This document shows positions 33,634-42,334 of a stretch of 64,000 nt of DNA, piece after piece. Position numbers and translations under genes: made by a program. Each line of letters begins with the position of its first letter. Position 1 is the first letter of the stretch. A model generated the notes under the pieces. It did no database searches. It was given only the letters and a program-made list of their open reading frames with translations, and was not told the origin of the DNA. This DNA is from Pandoraea apista (GTDB taxonomy: Bacteria; Pseudomonadota; Gammaproteobacteria; Burkholderiales; Burkholderiaceae). The DNA lies in assembly GCF_001465595.2 (NCBI RefSeq), contig NZ_CP013481.2, forward strand, positions 496,001-560,000, read 5' to 3'.

Positions 33634-35130
33634 TCACCGCCCATATTGCTGCTGGCGACGCACAGAGTCGAGCATGATCGAAGCGGCATCGGCCCAGTTC
33701 TGCATGCCGTTGGCGCCGCCCTGTCCGCGAGTGGCGCGCACTTGAGCCAGGTCGAGACGAGCACGGGTGTAGTCCTGCGACGCCGCGCGTGCCAGCCATT
33801 TCTCGCTCTCCGCATAGTCGCGTTGTGCGAGTTTGCCTTCGAAGTAGATCTCGCCGAGCAGTGTCTGCGCAATTGGGTAGCCGGTGTTGGCCGCACGCTT
33901 GTAGAGGTTGACGGCAGCCTTCGGGTCGCGCGGCACGCCGTACCCGTACTCGTAAATCATGCCGAGCGTAGTGAGCGCTGCGGCGTCGTTGCCGCGAGCG
34001 CGCAGCGCAGCGATATCGTTGCGGTCGGCACGCTGCGCGGCCTGCGTGATGCGTGCTTCGGCGTCGTCCCACGCATTGGCGCGCTGCGCTTGCGGCGTCT
34101 GTTGCGGGGCGACTGATGGGGTGTTCGCGTTCTCGCGGTATTTCGTCAGTTGATCAACCAGATACGGCGGAACGTGGACGCCGGCAGCGGCGTTCCCTGG
34201 CGGCATGGCCGGTTGTGCCGCGATTGGCGCCGATGCGGCGACAGCAGCGGCGGGCACTGGCGTCGTGCCACGCGTCGCACCGCCGCGCGTAACGTCGGCG
34301 GCCTTCCCGGTGGGCACGCTGGACGCCACCATGTACTGCGCGCCAAGCGGCACGTCGCCGATCAAACCACTCGAGATCCACGGACGTTGCTGTCCCCCCG
34401 TCAGTTCGGCGACCTGCTGCTGCACCAGATCGAGCGTGTGCTTGATCGTCGCACCCGGGGCTTTCATGTTCATCGCCAGATAGTAAGCGAACGGACTGTT
34501 GTCGATAGCACTGCCGAAGTTGCGCATCGAGTCGAACGCCGGCGCCTGATCGGCCGTCGAGAAGGCGATCAACTCGCCTTGCCCAACCTTCTCCGGCTTG
34601 AGGCCCGGCCCGGCGTTACCGCGCGACGGCACGCGGCAGGCGTCAATCACGGCGATGAACGATGTGGGCGCCGACGGCATGACCTTGCTGCGCACGTAGC
34701 CGACACGGATGGCGCGATCGAGCAGAATCGGACGCGTCATTGCGCGAATCGGTACGCCGGCATGCACTGGCACGAGGAAGTTGTCGCCGCCGGACTCGAA
34801 GCCGTGACCTGCGAAATAGAACAGCGAAACTTGCGCGCCTTTCGACGACTGCGCGAGCCACGCCACAGCTGCCTTGAATTCCTCTTGCGACAAGTCGGTC
34901 GCCACGCGTGTCTCGAAACCAAGCTGACGCAAAGTGTCACCGACGAGCTTGACGTCGTTGGCCGGCGAAATCAGCCGGTCGGCGCCGTCATAGGCGCTGT
35001 TGCCAATGACCAGCGCCACCTTGCGCGCGGGCTGCGGCGCGGGTCCGGCGTAGGTCGGGTTCGAAGTGAAGCACGACACGCCCAGCAGGACGATGGCCAG
35101 GCCGCGCAGTAACAAAGAGGTCATGGACAT
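33634..35130 (-). CDS. Exported caspase-like peptidase (C14) with C-terminal Sel1/TPR repeats
   Basis: 498 aa. A signal peptide (LLLRGLAIVLLGVSCFTSNPTYA) predicts export. The caspase-like p20 domain starts RKVALVIGNSAYDGADRLISPANDV and carries the catalytic dyad His109 (FYFAGHGFE) and Cys165 (AVIDACRVP). A Pro/Ala-rich linker (about 285-345) precedes Sel1-like repeats (DAAALTTLGMIYEYGYGVPRDPKAAVNLYKRAA pattern, then PIAQTLLGEIYFEGK). Such orthocaspase-like enzymes usually cut after Arg/Lys. It is the distal gene of a minus-strand set with the SulP transporter and one-TM protein. The substrate is unknown; an envelope or anti-sigma protein is possible but speculative. Confidence 0.9.
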   Translation of the reverse strand: MSMTSLLLRGLAIVLLGVSCFTSNPTYAGPAPQPARKVALVIGNSAYDGADRLISPANDVKLVGDTLRQLGFETRVATDLSQEEFKAAVAWLAQSSKGAQVSLFYFAGHGFESGGDNFLVPVHAGVPIRAMTRPILLDRAIRVGYVRSKVMPSAPTSFIAVIDACRVPSRGNAGPGLKPEKVGQGELIAFSTADQAPAFDSMRNFGSAIDNSPFAYYLAMNMKAPGATIKHTLDLVQQQVAELTGGQQRPWISSGLIGDVPLGAQYMVASSVPTGKAADVTRGGATRGTTPVPAAAVAASAPIAAQPAMPPGNAAAGVHVPPYLVDQLTKYRENANTPSVAPQQTPQAQRANAWDDAEARITQAAQRADRNDIAALRARGNDAAALTTLGMIYEYGYGVPRDPKAAVNLYKRAANTGYPIAQTLLGEIYFEGKLAQRDYAESEKWLARAASQDYTRARLDLAQVRATRGQGGANGMQNWADAASIMLDSVRRQQQYGR

Positions 35131-35155
35131 GGCAGTTCTGGCTCGGTCGGATCAA

Positions 35156-36925
35156 TCAGTGAGCAAAGGTCTGGGAAGCGGGCGCCGCGCCGCCAGAGAT
35201 GGGGGTGTCGGACGCGGGCACGACATGCAGGCGCCACGCCGGGACAAAATGCGGTAGCGCTTCTGTCATCGGGTGTTCAGATGACACATCGGTGGCCGGC
35301 ACGCGAAACCGCACGTCGGCATGGCGCGCCGCGCAGAACTGGGCGAATTGGGCGAGTGCGCGGCAGGCGGTCAGGTCGGTGCGGACAACGCCACACAGAT
35401 CCAGCATCACCGGCAGCGGCGGCTGCGCGCTGAGTGCGACGCCGGGATGCTCACGCTCGCGTGCGGCGTTGGCTTCGTCCACCCGTGCGAGCAGCGGTTC
35501 GACGACTGCGCTGTCGACGTTGTAGGCTAGCAATGCACCGCCTAACGTGGCGAGGAGTCCGTTGTCGGGACCACCATCGGATGTCATCACGATGCTCAGG
35601 CGGCGCGGTGCGGGCCAACCCACCAGCGCACCGAATACGGCGCCGACGCCGAAGCCGACCAGCGGTTGGCCCGAAGCGAGGGTGGCGACGAGTTCGAGCG
35701 AGAAGAGCCACATAGCGGCACCGAACAGGCGGCGCGGGCGCGCGTCGGAGAACGCGTGGCGCGTGATCGTGCGCGCAGCTTCGTCGATCATGTCGAGCGA
35801 CATCACGATCACGACCACGGCGACGGCCAGCTTCGGGAGCATCGCGACCAGCCCCACGCCGGCCGTGAGCGCTACACAGACCAGCACCGCATGCATTACG
35901 GCGGCCCAGCGCGTTTGCGCGCCGCTGGTGATCGCCATGTTGGAGCGCGTGACCGAGCCGACGTTGGGGAGCAGCGCCAATGCACCCAACAGCGTGTTGA
36001 CGGCGCCGAACGCGAGCAAGTCGCGGTCGACAGTGCCGCGTCGCAATGTGAGCGATTCGATGGACGACACGGCGATCACCGTGTCGAGCGACGAGACGAA
36101 ACCGATCACGATGCCGTAGCCGATGGTCAGGGCCAGAGCATGCACGCTCACGCCATGTAACAGGTCGAGCCACACGCCGGTGTCGATCGGTCGCCAGCCC
36201 GCGAAATCGAGGCCGGCTACACCGATGAGACGACAGGCGGGTGACGGCGCGGGCATCAAGGTCAACGCCAGGTAATAGGCGCCGGAAGCGGCCAGCATGG
36301 CGACAAAAAGCGACAGGCCGGCGGGCAGTGCGACCTTCCGCTTCGCACGCAACATCCGTTGTGCGAAGGATCGCCAAGTGAAATGGCTGGCAATGCCCAG
36401 CCCGGCAACCGCCAACGTCACGATGCCCCAGTCGAGCGTGCAACGCGTCAGGAAGTTGACCTGATCCGACACGGCCAACCCGGCCACACCGAAGATCAAA
36501 CCGGAGAGTACCGGCGCGGGGACTTTGCGCACGAACGAGCCGCCATGACGCAGGCCAATGATCATCTGCATCAATCCGGAGATCAGCACGGCCACGCCGG
36601 CGAGCGTCAGAATCGGGCGCATGCCCTGTGCGGCCATTGCCGGGTCCGCCACCAGAGCCCCTATCAGATTTGATAGAAAGAGTGTCGACGCGACACGGGG
36701 GCCGGATATCATTGGCCGCGTTCCTGCGCCAAGTGCGGCGAGTGCAATGCCGATCACGGCCGTCAGTGTGCCGAGCAGAATGCCGAACGCGGCGGCCTGC
36801 GGGCCGGGCAACGGCGAGGTGGCTTGTGCGCCGAGTGCGATGTATTCAGTGGTGCAGCCAAGCGTGACGACCAGCGCTGCGAGCGCCTCCATGCCCCAGC
36901 GCACACGGGACTCGGGCGCGTTCAT
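35156..36925 (-). CDS. SulP family anion transporter with STAS-like tail
   Basis: 589 aa; the ATG at 36925 overlaps the preceding stop (ATGA), so the two genes are coupled. About 10-12 TM helices starting MEALAALVVTLGCTTEYIALGA. SulP features include SGPRVASTLFLSNL, VPAPVLSGLIFGVAGLAV, GFVSSLDTVIAVSSIESLTLRRGTVDRDLLAFGAVN pattern and NVGSVTRSNMAITSGA. The C-terminus (LPVMLDLCGVVRTDLTACRALAQF) looks like a divergent STAS domain. Probably moves sulfate, bicarbonate or a dicarboxylate; a permissive annotation is best. Confidence 0.87.
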   Translation of the reverse strand: MNAPESRVRWGMEALAALVVTLGCTTEYIALGAQATSPLPGPQAAAFGILLGTLTAVIGIALAALGAGTRPMISGPRVASTLFLSNLIGALVADPAMAAQGMRPILTLAGVAVLISGLMQMIIGLRHGGSFVRKVPAPVLSGLIFGVAGLAVSDQVNFLTRCTLDWGIVTLAVAGLGIASHFTWRSFAQRMLRAKRKVALPAGLSLFVAMLAASGAYYLALTLMPAPSPACRLIGVAGLDFAGWRPIDTGVWLDLLHGVSVHALALTIGYGIVIGFVSSLDTVIAVSSIESLTLRRGTVDRDLLAFGAVNTLLGALALLPNVGSVTRSNMAITSGAQTRWAAVMHAVLVCVALTAGVGLVAMLPKLAVAVVVIVMSLDMIDEAARTITRHAFSDARPRRLFGAAMWLFSLELVATLASGQPLVGFGVGAVFGALVGWPAPRRLSIVMTSDGGPDNGLLATLGGALLAYNVDSAVVEPLLARVDEANAAREREHPGVALSAQPPLPVMLDLCGVVRTDLTACRALAQFAQFCAARHADVRFRVPATDVSSEHPMTEALPHFVPAWRLHVVPASDTPISGGAAPASQTFAH

Positions 36926-37296
36926 GCGCGGCACTGTGAGTTGGCGGCCACGCGCGCAACGCCGTTGGCACGCGATGTGGCTTGCAGGGCGTCGTCGAGC
37001 GAGAGCGCAGGGAAGTGCAGTTGCCACGCCCCGTTCTCATTGGGGCCGTAGGTTACAACGGCGCCGTATTGCGTGAGGAAATCGTTGAGCTCGGCGAGCG
37101 ATGCCTGCGGGCCGAACCATGCCTGGACTTCGCCGCAGATGCCGCCGTCGGCGCCCCGTTGACGTGCCTCGCCATGGTTGCCCGCGAGCGTGGCAGCCGC
37201 ATGTCCGAGACCGAGGGTGAGGCCGGCGAGTGCCAGCAGCAGTGCAAGCACGAAGGCGGTCTTGCTGTTGATCCAGTCGGCAATCGCATTGAACAC
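36922..37296 (-). CDS. One-TM membrane protein with an anti-sigma-like C-terminal domain
   Basis: 124 aa from a GTG at 37296, preceded by GGGGAGAG (complement of 37302-37309). A single TM helix (AFVLALLLALAGLTLGLGHAAATL) is followed by a periplasmic domain: ASLAELNDFLTQYGAVVTYGPNENGAWQLHFPALSLDDALQA pattern. That domain resembles the C-terminal part of the anti-sigma factor at 42331 (AQLRAALADLQLDIVRGPDEDG...). The similarity suggests a regulatory or scaffolding role linked to the ECF system, by inference. Coupled to the SulP gene. Confidence 0.75.
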   Translation of the reverse strand: MFNAIADWINSKTAFVLALLLALAGLTLGLGHAAATLAGNHGEARQRGADGGICGEVQAWFGPQASLAELNDFLTQYGAVVTYGPNENGAWQLHFPALSLDDALQATSRANGVARVAANSQCRA

Positions 37297-37587
37297 GTTC
37301 GCTCTCCCCAGGCAGCGCGGCGATGGCGCACTTGACGTGAGAGCACGGGAGGCGCCTTGTTTTGAGTGGGCCGAGCATAGCAGAGAATGCCGGGCCGAAA
37401 AATAGCGTTGCGTGCGCAACACGCGAACGATGTCGGACCCCGCGCGTCATCATCTCGATAGTTTCGATATGAGAGAATCGGGCACCAAGGGTCTCGAACC
37501 GTTTGGATGCCTACGGGGGTAGGCGGTGGACTTGCCTACGGGGAAAGCGCCGGGAAAGACCGGGCGAAGATCAGACAGCAGAAAAAA

Positions 37588-38466
37588 ATGACACGATTCG
37601 AAAACGGGAAACTCGACGGGGGCCGGGGTGTCCTCGTCGCGATGCGGCGCGCAGGTGTGCTGTGCGCTACGGTCATGACCTTCGCACTCGGCGGTTGCGC
37701 GGTCACCAAGAACAGCCAGGGCAACACGGTCTATGGTATCGATCAGGCAAGCCTGTTCGGCACGGTGGTCGACACCTTCAAGCTGGCCGACGGCTCCGAA
37801 GGTAACCTGCGCCGCAGCAATGGTCAGTACTCACTCAAGCTCGAACGCTACATGCGCGTGCTGCCTTTGCAGAATGCAATTACCGCTCGCGTGGTGCGCA
37901 GCGAGGTAGTGGGGGACCGCTCCGTTGTGGTGGTCGAAACGCAGGAGCGCAACTGTCCGTTCAAGTATGTGCTCTACGCCATTCAAGACAGCGACGTACT
38001 CGGCTGGACGTTCGGTAATTGCGCCGATCGCCCGCGCGCCGACCTGGTCGACAATGGCCGGGCGCTGGTCTTCGACTTCCCTGGCAACGGCCGTCTCGTA
38101 CGCCATACCTATACCGATAGCCGCCTGTTGCAATCGGCCATTCCGGTGCCGCCGGGCGTTGACGTGCGCCGCAAGCCCTTTGCGGATGCCACGCTCAAGG
38201 CCATTGACGATCCTGCCGACGCTAACCGTTTCGTACCGGCCCCGCCGCAGACCGCAGGTGCGAGCACCGGCAGCAGTCCGCAAACGAGTCGCCACACGCC
38301 GCCGCGCCGTCAGTCCCGTAGCGCAGCAACCGCCACGGCGAACAACAACCCGCTGCCGGCCAACGCGCCCGTCTCGTCAGGCCGTACCGTACCGGGCCTG
38401 CCATCTGCGCCGCTCGCATTCGGCGCCGAGGAAGTCAAACCGGTTCGAGTCGACCTGCGGAATTGA
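37588..38466 (+). CDS. Putative lipoprotein of unknown function
   Basis: 292 aa from the ATG at 37588; an ATG at 37642 would give a shorter signal peptide. A signal segment with lipobox FALGGC-A predicts outer- or inner-membrane lipidation. The body (LFGTVVDTFKLADGSEGNLRR, VVVVETQERNCPFKYVLYAI, DVLGWTFGNC) is followed by a Pro/Ser/Thr-rich low-complexity region from about residue 225 to the end. No family recognised. First gene of a plus-strand set with the polytopic protein and glycerophosphodiesterase, with overlapping start/stop. Confidence 0.8.
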   Translation: MTRFENGKLDGGRGVLVAMRRAGVLCATVMTFALGGCAVTKNSQGNTVYGIDQASLFGTVVDTFKLADGSEGNLRRSNGQYSLKLERYMRVLPLQNAITARVVRSEVVGDRSVVVVETQERNCPFKYVLYAIQDSDVLGWTFGNCADRPRADLVDNGRALVFDFPGNGRLVRHTYTDSRLLQSAIPVPPGVDVRRKPFADATLKAIDDPADANRFVPAPPQTAGASTGSSPQTSRHTPPRRQSRSAATATANNNPLPANAPVSSGRTVPGLPSAPLAFGAEEVKPVRVDLRN

Positions 38467-38468
38467 TC

Positions 38469-40037
38469 GTGCGAAATACCCTACTCAAACAGACGGCGTT
38501 TCTGATCGTTCTCACGCTGGTCTATCTCACCTTCGAACTCGGTTTCAACGGGCGCTTGCTCGACGTGGTGGGCGGTACCGCGACCATCGACGACGTGCAT
38601 CACATCGAAGTCTACGGCCGCACGCTCTCGGGCATCGCGGCGGCGCTGTTCGTGCTGCAATGGCTCATGGGCAAGCGGGCGAGAAGTGGGAAAGACGGCG
38701 GCAAGCGCTCGCCGGGGCTCGGCACGGTCGGCATCGCGTGTCTGGTGACTATCGTCGTTGTGTACTTTGCCATCAAGACCTTTGTTGACGTGCTCGTCAC
38801 TACGCGCGACGCCGAATTTCGCCGCATCGCTGCCAACACGATCCTGTTGCAGCGCTCGCTGGTCGAGGGGCGCCTCCAACTCGACGGCCTGACGGGCAAC
38901 GACATGGTATTCGCCAAGCCGCAGGGCAAGGCCTTCCTCGCGCTGTTTCCGGTGCTGGCGGTTTCGGTCGACCGTCTCGACGAGAAGACCCGTACGGTCA
39001 AGTCAACGCTGGTGCGCGAGGCAGTGCGGCGAGAGATGGGCGGGGCCAAGGGCTACTACGACAGCTATCGCGACGCGATGAAGCAGGTGCACGATAACTG
39101 GAGCAAATACGCCGCGATCATTCCCGATTGGGATGACGGCCTGAAGGCAGAGCAGCAGCGGGCGTGGAGCGACTATCGCAATCGGCTGAGCCGCCGTGGC
39201 TGGCAACCCGAGACCGTGCCTTTCTATGCGCGTGGACGCGTGAGCGCAAGCGTTCGCCGCGATCTGCCGGCGCTGCCCGGCAACTGGAATCCCGGCGACA
39301 TCGTGTCGTTCTACCGCGCGGTCGCCGTGAAGTACCGTCAGGCGGCGGCGCGCAAGGTCCACAGCGTAGAGGTAGGCGGCGAGACGATTCCTCCGGGGCT
39401 GAGCTACGAAGCGTTCGTGGCCCGTCCGGGGGTGCAGAAGGAACTGCGTAAGTCGCTGGGCTTGCCGGCCAGTGCGACCGTGCTGCCGTCGTATGCAAGC
39501 ACCGAGGCGTTTGGCCAACTGTTCGACGCCTTCTCCTATGAGCAGGCACGCGTGCAGATGAGCAAGTACGATGCGTCGCCCGCCGACTTCGAGGACGGTG
39601 GCAAATATGCCAGGGAAGGGATCGATGCCACGCGTGCCGCCATCGTCCCCGCCGTAGCGTTGTTCTTCTCGCTGCTCGGTGCCATCGCCCATTTCTCGAA
39701 GCTCCTGTTCCTGAGTGCAAAGTGCCTGCTGCTCATGCGCGCAGGGCCGGACGGCGAGTTGAGCCGGCGCGCTTCCCGCACGGCATTGGCGGTACTGTTC
39801 TGCGCGATGATCGGGGTGTGGTCGGTTCTGTCGATGGCGTCGAACGACATTACGCGCAGCGACCTGTTCGGCCAGATGATGTCATGGGCTCGCACGGGGG
39901 CGTCGGGCGGACGGGTGCTGACTAACATCGCGCATGTCGTGGTGGTGGGGCAGGGCTATGGCTATCCGCTCAACGAGGCCATTCGCATGGACATTCTGCA
40001 AGGGCTGAACTATGGCTATCACCCGTCTGCGAAATAA
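38469..40037 (+). CDS. Polytopic inner-membrane protein of unknown function
   Basis: 522 aa from a GTG at 38469; a TTG at 38463 overlapping the previous stop is the alternative. TM segments are seen at the N-terminus (TAFLIVLTLVYLTFELGF, LSGIAAALFVLQWLM, TVGIACLVTIVVVYFAIKTFV) and C-terminus (IVPAVALFFSLLGAIAHF, TALAVLFCAMIGVWSVLSMA). They enclose a large hydrophilic domain of about 280 residues (LQRSLVEGRLQLDGLTGNDM...GYYDSYRDAMKQVHDNWSKYAAIIPDWDDG region). No family known to me. Its end overlaps the next gene by 26 nt. Confidence 0.82.
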   Translation: MRNTLLKQTAFLIVLTLVYLTFELGFNGRLLDVVGGTATIDDVHHIEVYGRTLSGIAAALFVLQWLMGKRARSGKDGGKRSPGLGTVGIACLVTIVVVYFAIKTFVDVLVTTRDAEFRRIAANTILLQRSLVEGRLQLDGLTGNDMVFAKPQGKAFLALFPVLAVSVDRLDEKTRTVKSTLVREAVRREMGGAKGYYDSYRDAMKQVHDNWSKYAAIIPDWDDGLKAEQQRAWSDYRNRLSRRGWQPETVPFYARGRVSASVRRDLPALPGNWNPGDIVSFYRAVAVKYRQAAARKVHSVEVGGETIPPGLSYEAFVARPGVQKELRKSLGLPASATVLPSYASTEAFGQLFDAFSYEQARVQMSKYDASPADFEDGGKYAREGIDATRAAIVPAVALFFSLLGAIAHFSKLLFLSAKCLLLMRAGPDGELSRRASRTALAVLFCAMIGVWSVLSMASNDITRSDLFGQMMSWARTGASGGRVLTNIAHVVVVGQGYGYPLNEAIRMDILQGLNYGYHPSAK

Positions 40038-40950
40038 GGCCGCGTTGGCGGCGCTCGCGCTCGCGGCGATGGCCACGACGGCCACTCCGTTGCAGGCGGC
40101 CTGCCTTGGCATGCAGATTCATGCGCATCGAGGCTCGGCCGAAGATCCGGAGAACTCCGGCAGTGCGCTGCGCAGCGGCTATGCCGGCAAGTGGGATGGC
40201 GTCGAGACCGACATGCAGCAATTGTCCGATGGCACATGGGTGTTGCATCACGATTTGCGCACGGGGCGTTCGGTGCTCGCCGGCGCCCCTCGCCCGGTAG
40301 CGCAGCTATCGAGCGCCGACTGGCGCGCTGCGCGTATGACGTTGCACGGCAAGCCGACATCCGAGGCGCCGCCGTTCCTGTCCGATGCGCTGGCCATTGC
40401 CAGCCTTTATCCGGGCAAGACGTTGAACGCCGAGATCAAGGAAGTCGTCGGCAATTGCAAACCCATTCAGGGGCTGGTCGCCCAGATGCGGCAAGGCATT
40501 TCGCACGGTAACTGGTTTCTTACGTCGGGCTTGCTGCAGAACCTGCGTTGCGCGCGTACGGCCGATAGTCAGGGTTACATGGGCCTGATCGTGTTCGACG
40601 GGCGCAATGCCGAGGCGGCGGCGTCCAACCGCTGGACCAAGATGATTGCGCGCCACGCCAAGGCACCCGTTCTCGATCGCGCATGGATGACTCGCCTCGT
40701 GAGCGAACTCGGATTGCCGGCGGGGATTCATGTCGATGCCCGCACGATGGACGCCAATCCCGATTTGCTTACAGACGCCGCGGCGGCGCGTCTGGCGGTC
40801 TTCGCCTACGCCGTGCAGGGCGACGCAGCACTGGCCGACGCCATCGGCCGGGCTCACGCCCGCACGGGCAAGATGCCGAGCGGCGCGGTGGTGGATGGCT
40901 CTGCCGATGCGTTCTGTCGCCGTGTGGCGCAGGTCACAGGGCTGCACTGA
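40012..40950 (+). CDS. Exported glycerophosphodiester phosphodiesterase-like protein
   Basis: 312 aa with a signal peptide (AALAALALAAMATTATPLQAA). GDPD/PI-PLC-like TIM-barrel motifs: IHAHRGSAEDPENS with the catalytic His-Arg, GVETDMQQLSDGTWVLHHD with the E-x-D metal pair and second His, and LNAEIKE. Expected to hydrolyse glycerophosphodiesters in the periplasm, producing glycerol-3-phosphate. The C-terminal third lacks the common LxVxxWTV motif, so it is a divergent member. Overlaps the upstream membrane protein gene, implying co-expression. An ECF-like promoter follows its stop. Confidence 0.87.
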   Translation: MAITRLRNKAALAALALAAMATTATPLQAACLGMQIHAHRGSAEDPENSGSALRSGYAGKWDGVETDMQQLSDGTWVLHHDLRTGRSVLAGAPRPVAQLSSADWRAARMTLHGKPTSEAPPFLSDALAIASLYPGKTLNAEIKEVVGNCKPIQGLVAQMRQGISHGNWFLTSGLLQNLRCARTADSQGYMGLIVFDGRNAEAAASNRWTKMIARHAKAPVLDRAWMTRLVSELGLPAGIHVDARTMDANPDLLTDAAAARLAVFAYAVQGDAALADAIGRAHARTGKMPSGAVVDGSADAFCRRVAQVTGLH

Positions 40951-40960
40951 CATAATATCT

Positions 40961-40991
40961 TTCCGGTTTGCTTCTCCTGCTGCGAATAGGG
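40961..40991 (+). promoter_or_regulatory. Predicted ECF-sigma promoter of the ybjN-sigma-anti-sigma operon
   Basis: TTCCGGTTT (40961-40969) and CGAATAGGG (40983-40991) separated by 13 nt. Both blocks and the spacer length recur exactly at 43070-43100 ahead of the next operon and nowhere else I could find. The two elements fit -35/-10 boxes of an ECF sigma factor, presumably the one encoded at 41570. Confidence 0.7.
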
Positions 40992-41011
40992 AATGTCGGC
41001 GCCTTGCCGCC

Positions 41012-41037
41012 AACCTGCCGGTCGTCACCGGCAGGTT
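41012..41037 (+). promoter_or_regulatory. Perfect 11-bp hairpin in the predicted leader of the sigma operon
   Basis: AACCTGCCGGT (41012-41022) pairs perfectly with ACCGGCAGGTT (41027-41037) around CGTC. It falls about 15-20 nt after the predicted transcription start and 14 nt before the AGGAG site of the YbjN gene. It may protect the 5' end of the mRNA, or serve as a terminator for the upstream operon; no T-tract. Confidence 0.5.
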
Positions 41038-41061
41038 CATCCCGAACCTCAGGAGCCTGCC

Positions 41062-41487
41062 ATGCAATACGCCATTCCGACCCTGCTCGACTACTTTAAG
41101 CGTGAGGGCTACGTCGCCCATCTGGACGACGACGGCGACATCGTTTTCAAGCGCGAAGGCATGAATTACGCATTGTGCTTCGATCGCGACGACCCGGAGT
41201 TCGCCAAGCTGATCTTGCCCAATGTGTGGCATGTCGACACGCCGCAGGAGCGGGCGATCGTGCTGCATGCCATGAACGAGATCAATCGCGGTTACAAGAC
41301 CATCAAGATCCACACTGTCGGCGATCAGGTGTGGCTGGCTATCGAGATGTGGCTCGTCAATCAAGCCGATTGGGCGGTGCACATGCCACGGGCGGTCCGG
41401 GCGCTGTCGCATGCGTTGTACCGGTTCGCCGAGCAGATGAGGACCTCGGTAGATGAGGCACGTGAGGCGCCCCGGCCGAATCACTGA
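41062..41487 (+). CDS. YbjN-domain protein
   Basis: 141 aa from the ATG at 41062, with AGGAG 6 nt upstream; an earlier in-frame ATG at 40993 would be inside the leader hairpin. Sequence YAIPTLLDYFKREGYVAHLDDDGDIVFKREG then CFDRDDPEFAKLILPNVW and ALSHALYRFAEQM fits the YbjN/T3SS-chaperone-like fold. YbjN-like proteins affect stress resistance and motility in enterobacteria. Here it is the first gene of the ECF sigma operon and may modulate the sigma/anti-sigma pair. Confidence 0.75.
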   Translation: MQYAIPTLLDYFKREGYVAHLDDDGDIVFKREGMNYALCFDRDDPEFAKLILPNVWHVDTPQERAIVLHAMNEINRGYKTIKIHTVGDQVWLAIEMWLVNQADWAVHMPRAVRALSHALYRFAEQMRTSVDEAREAPRPNH

Positions 41488-41569
41488 TTCACTGATGGCG
41501 TCCTGATAACAAGCAGGGACGACGCGGCGCGGATCGCGTAGAATTCGCGCTGGACTACGCCCTGCCAGC

Positions 41570-42334
41570 ATGAAAAGCGACGACATCGATAACGAAGAAC
41601 TGACGCGCCTGCTGCGCAAGTTCGGCAAAGCCGGCGACCGCAGCCGCGAGGCGTTGGCGGCGCACCGTAAGTTTTACGACCACATTGCTCGCGTGCTCGA
41701 CCGTCAGGCGTTGCAGGCGACCAACTACAACGAAGATCTGGCGGTCGCTGCGGTGCAGGACGCCTGGTTGCGCATTCTGCGCAAGGCCGAGACTTACGAC
41801 CCCACACGCGCCACGGTCAAAACTTGGGTCAAGGACATCACCTACAAAAGTGCGGTCGATGTCCTTCGCAAGCACTACAAACACAATCGCAATACCTCAT
41901 TGTCCAATGACGACGCCGTGCCGACGGATGCCGATGGCGATAGTCTCGCCACCCGCACCGGTGCCGGCCACTGGCTCGCCACGGTGACCGATCCCGACGA
42001 GACAGCCTGCGAATTGCCGTCGCCGGAAGATCGCGTCTACGGCTCCCAGTTGGAGCGCGTGATGCGCACCTGCCTGGACACGCTGCCGACCGGCGACGGT
42101 CCGAACTACCGGTTGGCGATGGAACTCTCGCTGGAAGAGGGGCTGAGCTACGCCGATATGACCGTGCGCCTACAGGACCAGACACCGCCCGGCGTGCTGA
42201 TCAATGCCGAGCAAGTGCGGGGATGGGTGCGGCAAGCCACGCAACGCATGCGACGGTGTGTGTCGGCGAAACTGGGCTGGACGCGTCCGCCGAAGGGCAA
42301 TCCGGCAGTGGATCAAGAGGAGACGCGCGCATGA
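41570..42334 (+). CDS. ECF RNA polymerase sigma factor
   Basis: 254 aa. Sigma region 2 is visible as YNEDLAVAAVQDAWLRILRKAETYDPTRATVKTWVKDITYKSAVDVLRKHYKH pattern, and region 4 as MRTCLDTLPTG...LAMELSLEEGLSYADMTVRL...VRGWVRQATQRMRRCV. A long linker (90-165) is rich in acidic and Thr residues, and the N-terminal extension of about 40 residues is unusual for ECFs. Its stop overlaps the start of the anti-sigma gene (ATGA). Two promoter-like elements upstream of this operon and the next suggest autoregulation. Confidence 0.88.
   Translation: MKSDDIDNEELTRLLRKFGKAGDRSREALAAHRKFYDHIARVLDRQALQATNYNEDLAVAAVQDAWLRILRKAETYDPTRATVKTWVKDITYKSAVDVLRKHYKHNRNTSLSNDDAVPTDADGDSLATRTGAGHWLATVTDPDETACELPSPEDRVYGSQLERVMRTCLDTLPTGDGPNYRLAMELSLEEGLSYADMTVRLQDQTPPGVLINAEQVRGWVRQATQRMRRCVSAKLGWTRPPKGNPAVDQEETRA

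Noticed and set aside
34150..35112. 320-codon open frame on the plus strand
   Set aside because: Antisense to the caspase-like gene, whose catalytic dyad and signal peptide are clear.
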